A program made the translations under genes and the position numbers. This document shows, piece by piece, positions 52,020 through 59,576 of a stretch of 59,576 nucleotides of DNA. This stretch comes from Deltaproteobacteria bacterium HGW-Deltaproteobacteria-14 (lineage in GTDB: Bacteria > Myxococcota_A > UBA9042 > PHBI01). The DNA is taken from assembly GCA_002841945.1 (NCBI GenBank), contig PHBI01000017.1, positions 1 to 59,576 on the forward strand. The letters are read 5' to 3'. A model generated the notes under the pieces. The model had not been told where the DNA came from. It did not search any database and saw only the letters and a program-made list of their open reading frames with translations. Positions within the stretch are counted from its first letter, which is position 1; every line of letters starts with the position of its first letter.

Positions 52020-53204
52020 ATGACCCTCAAGATGTTGCCCCTCGTCCTACTCCTGTCCGTATCGTCGCTCACCGCGTGCGGAAAGAAGGACACCGCGCCC
52101 GCACCGGCGACGACCGAGGGGGCGATCACGCCCGCCACCGATCCCGCGGCCACCGCCGACCCCGCGGCCACCGCCGAGCCGACGCCCGGGACGCCGGACG
52201 AGGTCGCCACGCCGGGTGATCCCGACCGCATCACGGGTCCTGTCGCCAAGGTCAACGGGACCGAGATCCCCGCCGAGGCGTTCTACGCCGAGCGCGACAA
52301 GATCACCGCCCGCGGCACCAAGATCCCGCCCGACCGCCTCGCGCGCATCGAGCAGAACATCCTCAAGCGCCTCATCGAGAAGGAGCTCATCGACCAGGCC
52401 GTGAAGACCGCCGGGGTCGCCGTCCCCGCCGAGGACATCACCGCCGGCTTCGACGAGTACAAGAAGCGCTTCCAGAGCGACGAGCAGTTCGAGAACTACC
52501 TCAAGCACGGTCGGGTCACCAAGGACTCCATCGAGGAGCGCATCCGCGACCGCCGCGCCCTCGAGATGCTGCTCGAGAAGCAGGGTGACATGGCCGTCGA
52601 CGACGCCGCCGCCAAGGAGTTCTACGAGAAGAACGAGCGCTTCTACACCGAGAAGTCCGGCGTCCGCGCCAGCCACATCCTCATCAAGCTCGCCCAGAAC
52701 GCCTCCGCCGAGGAGGACGCCAAGGCGATGGAGAAGGTCAAGCAGGCGCAGGACATGCTCGCCAAGGGCGAGGACTTCGGCGAGGTCGCCAAGAAGATGA
52801 GCGAGGGCCCGACGGCTCCGAAGGGCGGCGACCTCGGCTTCTTCGGCGAGGGTCGGATGGTCAAGGAGTTCCAGGACGCCGCCTTCGCGATGAAGGTCGG
52901 TGAGGTCTCCAAGCCGATCCGCACGCGCTTCGGCTACCACATCATCAAGGTCACCGATAAGCGCGAGGACCGGAAGAAGCCCTTCGACGAGGTGAAGGAC
53001 CAGATCGTCAAGAGCCTCAAGAACAAGAAGTTCTTCACCGAGCGCCGCAAGCTCCTCGCCGACCTCGAGAAGAACGCCAAGATCGAGAAGTTCCTCCCCG
53101 AGCTGCCCGAGCCGGCGCCCGGCGCCGCCCCTGACCCGCACGCCGGCGTCGAGGGCATGGCGCCCCCGACCGACGCGCCCGTGGACGACGGGGCGCCCGA
53201 GTAG
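52020..53204 (+). CDS. Parvulin-type peptidyl-prolyl isomerase lipoprotein (SurA/PrsA-like)
   Basis: 394 residues with lipobox LTAC (Cys20) and a Thr/Pro/Ala linker. Helical SurA-like N domain (about 75 to 215, VNGTEIPAEAFYAERD) is followed by a rotamase domain (about 220 to 315): SGVRASHILIKL, KGGDLGFFGEGRMVKEFQDAAF and TRFGYHIIKVTD. It probably folds outer-membrane or exported proteins in the periplasm. The start has GGGAGG upstream. The C-terminal tail is Pro/Asp-rich. A strong terminator follows. Confidence 0.88.
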   Translation: MTLKMLPLVLLLSVSSLTACGKKDTAPAPATTEGAITPATDPAATADPAATAEPTPGTPDEVATPGDPDRITGPVAKVNGTEIPAEAFYAERDKITARGTKIPPDRLARIEQNILKRLIEKELIDQAVKTAGVAVPAEDITAGFDEYKKRFQSDEQFENYLKHGRVTKDSIEERIRDRRALEMLLEKQGDMAVDDAAAKEFYEKNERFYTEKSGVRASHILIKLAQNASAEEDAKAMEKVKQAQDMLAKGEDFGEVAKKMSEGPTAPKGGDLGFFGEGRMVKEFQDAAFAMKVGEVSKPIRTRFGYHIIKVTDKREDRKKPFDEVKDQIVKSLKNKKFFTERRKLLADLEKNAKIEKFLPELPEPAPGAAPDPHAGVEGMAPPTDAPVDDGAPE

Positions 53205-53263
53205 CGCTGGTCGCTTGGAGCGGGGGAGGAGGAGTCGTGGACTTCGCCCCGCTGACACGCTAA

Positions 53264-53303
53264 GAAACGCCCGCGGTGAGCACACCGCGGGCGTTTCCGT
53301 TTT
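53264..53303 (+). terminator. Rho-independent terminator
   Basis: A perfect 15-bp stem (GAAACGCCCGCGGTG arm), AGCA loop, then CGTTTTTT. It lies 60 bases after the PPIase stop and only about 20 bases before the gcvPB start codon. Confidence 0.85.
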
Positions 53304-53320
53304 TTGGCCGGGAGGGGACC

Positions 53321-54820
53321 GTGAGCGCGAACTTGGCGACACGTGGGCTGCAGTTCCGGGAGCCGCTCATCTTCGAGGCCTCGACCCCGGGGCGGGTGGG
53401 GCACAGCCTGCCGCGGAGCTGCCGCGACGCCGATGGCGAGCTCGGGCTGCCGGCCGGGGCGCTCCGCAGGTCGGCGCCGCGCTGGCCCGAGGTGTCGGAG
53501 CTCGAGGCGGTGCGTCACTTCGTGCGCCTGAGCCAGCAGAACTACGGCATCGACGTCGGGTTCTTCCCCCTCGGCTCGTGCACGATGAAGTACAACCCCA
53601 AGATCAACGAGGAGGTCGCGCGGTTCCCCGGCTTCGCCGCCCTCCATCCCCTCGCCCCGACCGCGTGGGTGCAGGGGGCGCTCCAGCTCTACTGGGAGCT
53701 CGAGCGCTATCTCATGGAGATCACAGGGTTCTCGGCCGTGACCCTGCAGCCGGCCGCCGGCGCCCAGGGGGAGTTCACGGGGCTGCGGCTCATCAAAGAG
53801 CACCTCACCCACACCGAGGGGACGCCGCGCAAGAAGGTCCTCGTGCCGGACACGGCGCACGGCACCAACCCGGCGACCTGCGCGATGAACGGCTACAAGA
53901 CCGTCCCCATCGTCAGCTCCGAGCGCGGCGTCGTCCTGCCCGAGGACGTCGCGCGCGCGATGGACGAGGACGTCGCCGCCATCATGGTGACCAACCCCAA
54001 CACGCTCGGGCTGTTCGAGACCAACATCGCGGAGATCGCCGAGATCGTGCACGCCAAGGGCGGCTACGTGTACGGCGACGGCGCCAACATGAACGCGCTG
54101 CTCGGGCGCGCGCGCCCCGGCGACATGGGCGTCGACGTGATGCACCTCAACCTGCACAAGACCTTCGCGACGCCCCACGGCGGCGGTGGGCCGGGGTCGG
54201 GGCCGGTGCTGGTGCACGACACCCTCGCGCCCTACCTCCCGATCCCGCGGGTCGAGCGCCAGGACGATGGGACCTTCGCGCTGACCAGCGATCGCCCGCT
54301 GTCCATCGGGCGGGTGAAGGCCTTCTTCGGCAACTTCGGGATGCACGTCCGCGCCTACACGTACATCCGTGAGCTCGGCCGCGAGGGGCTCAAGCTCGCC
54401 AGCGAGATGGCGGTGTTGAACGCCAACTACCTGCGCGTGCGCCTCGCCGACCGCTACCACGTCGTCCACGACCGGCCGTGCATGCACGAGGTCGTGCTGA
54501 CCGACAAGTACCAGCGGCGCGACACCCCGGTCGGCACCCGCGACATCGCGAAGGCCTTGATCGACGAGGGGTTCCACCCGCCGACGATGTTCTTCCCGAT
54601 CTGCGTCCACAACGCCATCATGATCGAGCCGACGGAGACCGAGAGCCTCCAGACCCTCGACCGCTTCGTCGCCGCCCTCGAGCGCATCGACGAGCAGGCC
54701 CGGCTCGATCCCGAGCCGATCCTCACCGCGCCCCACCTGCCGCTGATCGGCCGCCTCGACGAGACCCGCGCGGTGCGTCAGCCGATCCTGCGCTGGCAGC
54801 CGTCGAGCGCCGCCGAGTAG
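53321..54820 (+). CDS. gcvPB: Glycine dehydrogenase (decarboxylating) subunit 2
   Basis: 499 residues, about the usual length for the split P-protein beta subunit. It starts at a GTG with GGGAGG upstream; an earlier in-frame ATG lies in the terminator stem. GFFPLGSCTMKYNPKINEE, DTAHGTNPATCAMNGYK and HLNLHKTFATPHGGGGPGSG (PLP Lys near 280) identify it. It decarboxylates glycine and passes aminomethyl to the H protein. The genes gcvT, gcvH and gcvPA are not in the window, so this subunit is detached from its partners. Confidence 0.93.
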   Translation: MSANLATRGLQFREPLIFEASTPGRVGHSLPRSCRDADGELGLPAGALRRSAPRWPEVSELEAVRHFVRLSQQNYGIDVGFFPLGSCTMKYNPKINEEVARFPGFAALHPLAPTAWVQGALQLYWELERYLMEITGFSAVTLQPAAGAQGEFTGLRLIKEHLTHTEGTPRKKVLVPDTAHGTNPATCAMNGYKTVPIVSSERGVVLPEDVARAMDEDVAAIMVTNPNTLGLFETNIAEIAEIVHAKGGYVYGDGANMNALLGRARPGDMGVDVMHLNLHKTFATPHGGGGPGSGPVLVHDTLAPYLPIPRVERQDDGTFALTSDRPLSIGRVKAFFGNFGMHVRAYTYIRELGREGLKLASEMAVLNANYLRVRLADRYHVVHDRPCMHEVVLTDKYQRRDTPVGTRDIAKALIDEGFHPPTMFFPICVHNAIMIEPTETESLQTLDRFVAALERIDEQARLDPEPILTAPHLPLIGRLDETRAVRQPILRWQPSSAAE

Positions 54821-54822
54821 CG

Positions 54823-56466
54823 GTGCGCCTCTCGGTCTCGACGCGGATCTTTCTCGGGTTCGCCGTCGTCATCATCGCGTTCGGCGCCACCTGCGCCTAC
54901 ACGCTCTACAAGATGAGCAGCCTGCGGCGCTCGGTGACCGTCGTCTGGAAAGAGGTCATCCCGGTCTCGAACCAGATGAAGGCGCTGTCGCGGCAGCTGA
55001 AGTCCGCTGAGGAGCTCTTCGCCTTCAAGCGCCCGAGCGACGCGACGTGGCTCCAGCAGGTGCTGCCGTCCCTCGAGCCCTTCGGCGGGCCCCAGGGGCT
55101 CGACCTCGCCGCCAAGCGCCTCGAGAACCTCGCCCAGGCCGAGGACGCCCTCGCCGAGGAGGATCGGGCGGAGCTCGGCCTCATCGCGGTGCGCATGCGG
55201 CGCTTCATCGAAGGGCGCGATCTGCTCGACATGCTCACCGGAGAGGGCGGCGCCAAGCTGCTCATCGACGGCGACCGCGGCGAGCTCCCGAACGACGAGC
55301 TCTACGACCGCCTTGTGCGACGCACACTCAAGAAGGCGAGCGTCGGAGAACTCGACGTAAAATCAGATGAGACGCGCCTGAGTGTCCGCGTGTTGCGTCG
55401 CATCAATCGTGAGCTCGGAGACACCGTGCGGGCGTTGTCGGGGCCGATCCGGGCGATCGATCAGCGCGCGGAGGAGGACGAGCGGACGACGTCGTTGGCG
55501 GTCATCATCATCGCGAGCGTGGCGCTGATCCTGTCGCTGCTCATGTTGTGGATGAGCCAGCTGACGCTGCGCCCGATCCGGCACCTGCGCGAGAGCGCGC
55601 GGCGCATCGCGGCGGGGGACTACCACGAGCGGGTGCGGGTCACGACCGGCGACGAGATCGGCCAGCTGGCGGTCGAGTTCAACACCATGGCCGAGTCGCT
55701 GATGAAGCGCGACGTCGAGCTCGAGCGGCAGCGCGAGGAGCTCCTGCGCTCGGACCGGCTGGCGGTGATCGGCAAGCTCGCGGCGCAGATCACCCACGAG
55801 GTGCGCAACCCCCTGTCGTCGATCGGGCTCAACGCGGAGCTGCTCGAGGAGGAGCTCGAGGACCTCGAGGACGCGGGCGAGGCGAAGGCGTCGCTCGGGG
55901 CGATCATCCGCGAGGTGCAGCGGCTCAAGTCGATCACCGAGGAGTACCTGCAGTTCGCGCGGCTGCCGCGGCCGGATCTCGCCAGCGTGGACGTCGGAGC
56001 GCTGCTCGGGCAGTTCCTGACGTTTCTGCAGCACGAGGTGAAGGAGGCGGGGGTCCAGCTGACGTCGCGGGGGATCGTGCCGAGCCTCGAGGGCGGCCCG
56101 CCGCCGGTGCGGGCGGACGCCGACCAGCTGCGCCAGGCGATCCTGAACATCTCGCGCAACGCGATCGAGGCGCTGCGCGGGGTCGACGGTCCGCGGGAGC
56201 TGGAGGTCAGCCTCGAGCCGCGCCCGGGCGGCGGCGTGCGGGTGCGCATCGCGGACAACGGCCCGGGCATCGACGACGCGCTGCGCGAGCGGATCTTCGA
56301 GCCCTTCGTCACCGGCAAGTCGCACGGCACCGGGCTCGGGCTGGCGCTGACCCGCGAGATCGTCGTCGAGCACGGCGGCAGCATCGAGGCCGTGAGCCCG
56401 CTCGCCGATGGGCGGGGGACGGCGTTCGTCATCGAGCTGCCCCTCGATGGGCCGCGGGTCGGGTAG
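54823..56466 (+). CDS. Membrane sensor histidine kinase
   Basis: 547 residues, GTG start two bases after the gcvPB stop. TM1 (about 7 to 28) and TM2 (about 218 to 240) flank a helical periplasmic sensor domain. HAMP (about 240 to 292) is followed by HisKA with phospho-acceptor H325 in ITHEVRNPLSS and HATPase_c (NISRNAIEAL, DNGPGID, GTGLGLALT). No response regulator is nearby, so it is an orphan kinase. The tight link to gcvPB suggests co-transcription but not a functional pair. Confidence 0.9.
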   Translation: MRLSVSTRIFLGFAVVIIAFGATCAYTLYKMSSLRRSVTVVWKEVIPVSNQMKALSRQLKSAEELFAFKRPSDATWLQQVLPSLEPFGGPQGLDLAAKRLENLAQAEDALAEEDRAELGLIAVRMRRFIEGRDLLDMLTGEGGAKLLIDGDRGELPNDELYDRLVRRTLKKASVGELDVKSDETRLSVRVLRRINRELGDTVRALSGPIRAIDQRAEEDERTTSLAVIIIASVALILSLLMLWMSQLTLRPIRHLRESARRIAAGDYHERVRVTTGDEIGQLAVEFNTMAESLMKRDVELERQREELLRSDRLAVIGKLAAQITHEVRNPLSSIGLNAELLEEELEDLEDAGEAKASLGAIIREVQRLKSITEEYLQFARLPRPDLASVDVGALLGQFLTFLQHEVKEAGVQLTSRGIVPSLEGGPPPVRADADQLRQAILNISRNAIEALRGVDGPRELEVSLEPRPGGGVRVRIADNGPGIDDALRERIFEPFVTGKSHGTGLGLALTREIVVEHGGSIEAVSPLADGRGTAFVIELPLDGPRVG

Positions 56467-56540
56467 GTGACGACGGGCACCGCACGGCTGTTGTCGTGGG
56501 AGGGCATCCAGGGTATTCCTACATGCCGCAGGAGTGCTCG

Positions 56541-57260
56541 ATGGAATTCTCCGTCATGACCTACAATATCCGGCTCGGCCTCGAGAGCGATCTCGAGACG
56601 GTGGCCGGGATCCTCGGCGAAGCCGACGTCGTCGCTGTCCAAGAGGTCGGCAACGACTGGTTCGAGGGTGAACCGGGGAACCAGGCGCAGCTCCTGTCGC
56701 GGATGAGCGGGCTGAACCACCACCGCTTCGCGGCGGCGCTGACGGTCCGGAGCGGGACCAACCCGCCCGAGACGCGCCCGGCCCCGACCGCGGACGACAA
56801 GCCCGGGTTCGGCATCGCGCTGCTCTCGCGCTTCCCGCTCGGCCCCTGGACGCGCCACCGGCTGCCCAAGCGCCAGGACACGCAGCGCTGCATCCTGTCG
56901 GGGACGGTGGTCACGCCGAAGGGCCCGGTGAGCGTGCTGGTCACCCAGCTGAGCCGCAACCCCATCGACCGCGGCGTGCAGATCCCGGCGCTGCTGCGCC
57001 ACGCCCAGACCCAGGCGTCTCCGCTGATGGTGCTCGGGGACCTGGCGGCCGAGGCGATGGACGAGGATCTGCGCCAGCTCGCGACGTTCTTGCGCAACGC
57101 CGGCGGCGACGACCCGCACCCGAGCTGGCCGGCCAGCAACCCCGACAAGGCCTTCGACCACATCTACGTGTCGAAGGAGATCGAGGTGATGTCGCCGTCG
57201 ATGCCGCTGCCGTTCATGGGCAGCGACCACCTGCCGGTGATGGCCCGCCTCGGCCTCTGA
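56541..57260 (+). CDS. Endonuclease/exonuclease/phosphatase (EEP) family protein
   Basis: 239 residues, ATG with AGGAG upstream. EEP-fold motifs: FSVMTYNIRLG at the start, DVVAVQEVGND, and GSDHLPVMARLGL at the end, which keeps the SDHxPV active-site segment. The middle motif, usually GDFN, reads GDLAAEAMD, so the conserved Asn is absent and activity may be altered. The family includes DNases, phosphodiesterases and sphingomyelinases; no signal peptide is seen, so a cytoplasmic role is likely. Confidence 0.8.
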   Translation: MEFSVMTYNIRLGLESDLETVAGILGEADVVAVQEVGNDWFEGEPGNQAQLLSRMSGLNHHRFAAALTVRSGTNPPETRPAPTADDKPGFGIALLSRFPLGPWTRHRLPKRQDTQRCILSGTVVTPKGPVSVLVTQLSRNPIDRGVQIPALLRHAQTQASPLMVLGDLAAEAMDEDLRQLATFLRNAGGDDPHPSWPASNPDKAFDHIYVSKEIEVMSPSMPLPFMGSDHLPVMARLGL

Positions 57261-57283
57261 GCCCCCCGGGCCGGACCGAAAGG

Positions 57284-57317
57284 GCCGCCTGGCCAAACGC
57301 GAAGCGGGCCAGGCGGC
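57284..57317. terminator. Hairpin between convergent genes
   Basis: An 11-bp perfect stem (GCCGCCTGGCC arm) with a 12-base loop sits between the EEP and UnbV genes. It lacks a T-tract, so termination is only inferred. Confidence 0.4.
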
Positions 57318-57399
57318 GGCGAAACTGGTCACTTCGGCGCAGGAGCGCCGCGGGCTCAGGCTCCGCGTGTGCCTCGACGCTCTGTCTTGACCACGGAGG

Positions 57400-59268
57400 T
57401 CACAGGAGCTCCACCGCCCCGCCCTGGGTCACGCGCAGGGTGACGTCAGCCTTCACGGCACCGAGGGTCTGCACCTCGCCGTTGGGCCAGCGGATGGTGA
57501 CGTCGGCGGCGCCGGAGTCGCCGCCGAGGCCGAAGTGGACGTTGCGGGTGAACTGGGTGTTGTAGTGGCCGTGGCCGCTCGTGACCTCGCGGGTCTGGGT
57601 GCCGACCGAGGTCACGAGCGTCACACGGGCGCCGGTGGCGTCCTTCGGCGCCGTCGCGACCAGCCTGAGCACGAGCCAGTGGTTCTGCTGGCCGTTGTTG
57701 TTGCGGAAGAGGCGCCCGCTGGCCTGGCCCATGAAGAAGTCGAGATCGCCGTCGCCGTCGTAGTCGAGCCACACGGTCGGGCCGGGGCGCTCGATGTCGA
57801 CGCCGGACTCGGCCCAGGTGGCCTTGTGGAAGTTCTGATCCGCCTGCTGGAAGTAGAACTCCCACTTCGAGCCGCCGCGCAGGCGGCTCATCGCGAAGTC
57901 GAGGCGGCCGTCGCCGTCCACGTCGACGAGCGCTGGGTGCAGCTCGTCCTCATAGTACTCGAGGCCGCGCGCGGCGCTCTCCTCGGTGAAGCGCGGCGTG
58001 ACGCCGGCGCCCTGGTTGTAGTGGAGCAGCGTGCGGTCGCTCTGGGGGTAGTCCGGGTGGGCGATGGTCCCGATCGCGAGATCCAGGTCGCCGTCGTTGT
58101 CGAGGTCCCCCCACTGGCAGCCGAAGCCGTTGCCGCCGATGGGGCCGGGGTAGGTGACGCCGTCCATGATGACCGGGCTCTCCTTCTGGACGCCGCCGAT
58201 GCCGCGCGCGGTCGCGTCGACCTGCTCGGGGCCGGCCGCGTCGACGAAGGTCATGGCGCCGTCGTTGCGCCACAGGAAGTTCTGCTCGAAGTAGCTCGGC
58301 TCGGAGTCGAGGGCGGGGCGGCCGGCTCCGTAGTTGTTGACGAAGATGTCGAGGTCACCGTCGTCGTCGTAGTCCGCGACGGCGAGCCCGTAGGCCGCGC
58401 GCGAGACGCCGACGTAGCTCGGGTGGACCTCGAGGGTCTTCGGATCGGTCTGCTCGGGGAGCGTGACGAAGCTCCAGTTGCCGGCGCCGTCCCCCTTGTA
58501 GAGCTCGTCGTCCGGCGGCAGGTACTGCCCGTCGGTCGTCGGCGAGCCGCTGTACCAGTGCCCGAGATAGACATCGAGCACGCCGTCGCCGTCGAAGTCG
58601 GCGAGGCCGAGGCCGGCGGCCTCCTTGTAGATGGTGTTGCCCTGGGAGACGCCGAGGGTCGCCGGCAGCATCCCGACGTTGGCGGCGTAGGTGAAGTGGC
58701 CGGCGCCGTCGTTGAGCCAGGCGCCGAGCTTGCCCGTCGGGGTGCGGAAGCTGAGCGCGGTGAACGCGTCCTGGTCGCCGTCGTTGTCGATGTCACCGAA
58801 GACCATCGTGGTCGCCGCGGCGTCCGCCATGCCGCTCGCGGCGGTCACGTCCTCGAAGTGGATCTGACCGTCGCCGTCGGCCCCAGCGTTGCGGGCGAAG
58901 CGGGGCAGGAGCTGCTCGCCCTCGGCCACCGTGGTCGGGCGCATGGCGAGGTCGTCGCGGCCGTCGCCGTCGAGGTCGACGACCTGGACGCGGCCCACGC
59001 CGGGGAAGAAGTCCGTCAGCCCGACCGCGTCGGTCACCTCGGTGAAGTAGGGCGCGACGGGAGCGACCGCGGCCGCCGTCATGATCGGACCGTCGTGCTG
59101 CCACGGCTCGAGGGGCGGCGTGGTGTCGGCCGGCTCGGTGTCGACGGCGACGTCGACCGCCCCGGTGTCGTCGGCCACCGTGTCGAGCGTGTCGGCCACA
59201 CCGTTGTCGCCGTCCGAGCCGCATGCGACGAGCCCCAGCGCCAACAACACCACGACGATCCAACGCAT
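57400..59268 (-). CDS. FG-GAP/VCBS-repeat lipoprotein with ASPIC/UnbV C-terminal domain
   Basis: 622 residues. Lipobox LVAC (Cys16), then an Asp-Thr/Val linker (about 20 to 52). VCBS-type Ca-binding repeats DLDGDGRDDLA, DIDNDGDQDAF, DFDGDGVLDVYLG, DYDDDGDLDIF, DLDNDGDLDLA and DVDGDGRLDFA give an integrin-like propeller. The final 90 residues (GRLFRNNNGQQNHWLVLRLV, VTIRWPNGEVQ) are the ASPIC/UnbV domain. It is probably a surface protein. The start ATG has GAGG upstream; an ATG 7 codons earlier is less likely. Confidence 0.87.
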   Translation of the reverse strand: MRWIVVVLLALGLVACGSDGDNGVADTLDTVADDTGAVDVAVDTEPADTTPPLEPWQHDGPIMTAAAVAPVAPYFTEVTDAVGLTDFFPGVGRVQVVDLDGDGRDDLAMRPTTVAEGEQLLPRFARNAGADGDGQIHFEDVTAASGMADAAATTMVFGDIDNDGDQDAFTALSFRTPTGKLGAWLNDGAGHFTYAANVGMLPATLGVSQGNTIYKEAAGLGLADFDGDGVLDVYLGHWYSGSPTTDGQYLPPDDELYKGDGAGNWSFVTLPEQTDPKTLEVHPSYVGVSRAAYGLAVADYDDDGDLDIFVNNYGAGRPALDSEPSYFEQNFLWRNDGAMTFVDAAGPEQVDATARGIGGVQKESPVIMDGVTYPGPIGGNGFGCQWGDLDNDGDLDLAIGTIAHPDYPQSDRTLLHYNQGAGVTPRFTEESAARGLEYYEDELHPALVDVDGDGRLDFAMSRLRGGSKWEFYFQQADQNFHKATWAESGVDIERPGPTVWLDYDGDGDLDFFMGQASGRLFRNNNGQQNHWLVLRLVATAPKDATGARVTLVTSVGTQTREVTSGHGHYNTQFTRNVHFGLGGDSGAADVTIRWPNGEVQTLGAVKADVTLRVTQGGAVELL

Positions 59269-59409
59269 GTTCCCAACCTCCGCGGCCAAGCGTGGCGGGA
59301 CCTTAGCAAAAATGAATCGTCGTTCAAATCTGAACCTCGATCCGACCGGCGGTCGCCGCCGCGCCCCTTGGGGCTGCGGGCGCGCCCCTGCCGCGCTATC
59401 CTCCGCGCG

Positions 59410-59576
59410 ATGACGAGTTTCACGAGCCCCTGGAGCGCGCTGATCGCGACCGCGCTGATCCTCGGCGGGTGTCCCGGGGACGCGCCGCCTCCGCCGGACC
59501 CGCCGTGCGCGACGGACGGCCCGCCGATCGCGGCGGCGCCGGCCGTGGCCGCCCTCGAGCCGCCCCGCGGCCGCGA
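59410..59576 (+). CDS. Lipoprotein N terminus, cut by window end
   Basis: 55 codons visible. The N terminus has a short signal peptide ending in lipobox LGGC (Cys21) followed by a Pro-rich segment (PPPPDPP). It is divergent from the UnbV lipoprotein. Function cannot be judged from this fragment. Confidence 0.6.
   Translation, partial: MTSFTSPWSALIATALILGGCPGDAPPPPDPPCATDGPPIAAAPAVAALEPPRGR

Noticed and set aside
53205..53320. Glycine riboswitch upstream of gcvPB
   Set aside because: The gap is about 115 bases, mostly the terminator, and no aptamer-like conserved segments are seen.

Overview
This is a GC-rich (roughly 70 percent), gene-dense bacterial chromosome segment. The organism is most likely an uncultured member of the Myxococcota (former Deltaproteobacteria). 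The evidence is a MYXO-CTERM-like C-terminal anchor, many lipoproteins with Asp-Thr-rich linkers and cysteine-rich repeats, a eukaryote-like steroid 5-alpha-reductase, FG-GAP/UnbV, RCC1 and lamin-tail surface proteins, and a diderm envelope gene set. The taxonomic call is inference.

Left part (1 to 15 kb): the end of mnmE, an NhaC-type antiporter, a steroid 5-alpha-reductase-like enzyme, a membrane diguanylate cyclase, a PLP C-S lyase of the methionine gamma-lyase/cystathionine synthase family, a hemerythrin, an RhlE-type helicase, a secreted protein of unknown function, a rhodanese-MoeB fusion and YebC. Next come a three-gene translationally coupled cassette (phage-fibre-like protein, coiled-coil protein, NHL-propeller lipoprotein) with a 13-G tract upstream, a MYXO-CTERM-like protein and a LuxR-TPR regulator.

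Middle (16 to 38 kb): a lipoprotein-rich surface region. One minus-strand set runs from an outer-membrane barrel through an IgGFc-binding-type lipoprotein, a 1371-residue IPT/TIG lipoprotein and two large beta-propeller lipoproteins. It is followed by a Cys-rich/SUMF lipoprotein, the ftsE-ftsX-envC-like cell-division operon, an RCC1 lipoprotein and a four-domain LTD lipoprotein. Nearly all of these carry an acidic Asp-Thr-rich linker straight after the lipidated cysteine.

Right-centre (38 to 50 kb): the replication-origin neighbourhood. rpmH, rnpA, yidD, yidC and jag read leftward and dnaA, dnaN, recF, murA and proB read rightward. The dnaA-dnaN gap holds several DnaA-box-like 9-mers, a pyrimidine-rich possible unwinding element and short direct repeats, so it is the best oriC candidate. 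MurA has Asp at the position of the usual catalytic Cys, which predicts fosfomycin insensitivity.

Right end (50 to 59.6 kb): a YkgJ-type Cys-cluster protein, a parvulin PPIase lipoprotein, glycine decarboxylase subunit 2 (gcvPB) just behind a strong terminator, a sensor histidine kinase, an endonuclease/exonuclease/phosphatase-fold protein, a VCBS/ASPIC-UnbV lipoprotein, and the start of another lipoprotein cut by the window edge.

The least-explained parts are the barrel-plus-lipoprotein operon (16.1 to 28.6 kb), the fibre/coiled-coil/NHL cassette (11.6 to 13.8 kb), and the shared Asp-Thr linkers. No tRNA, rRNA, CRISPR array, transposase or integrase was recognised.
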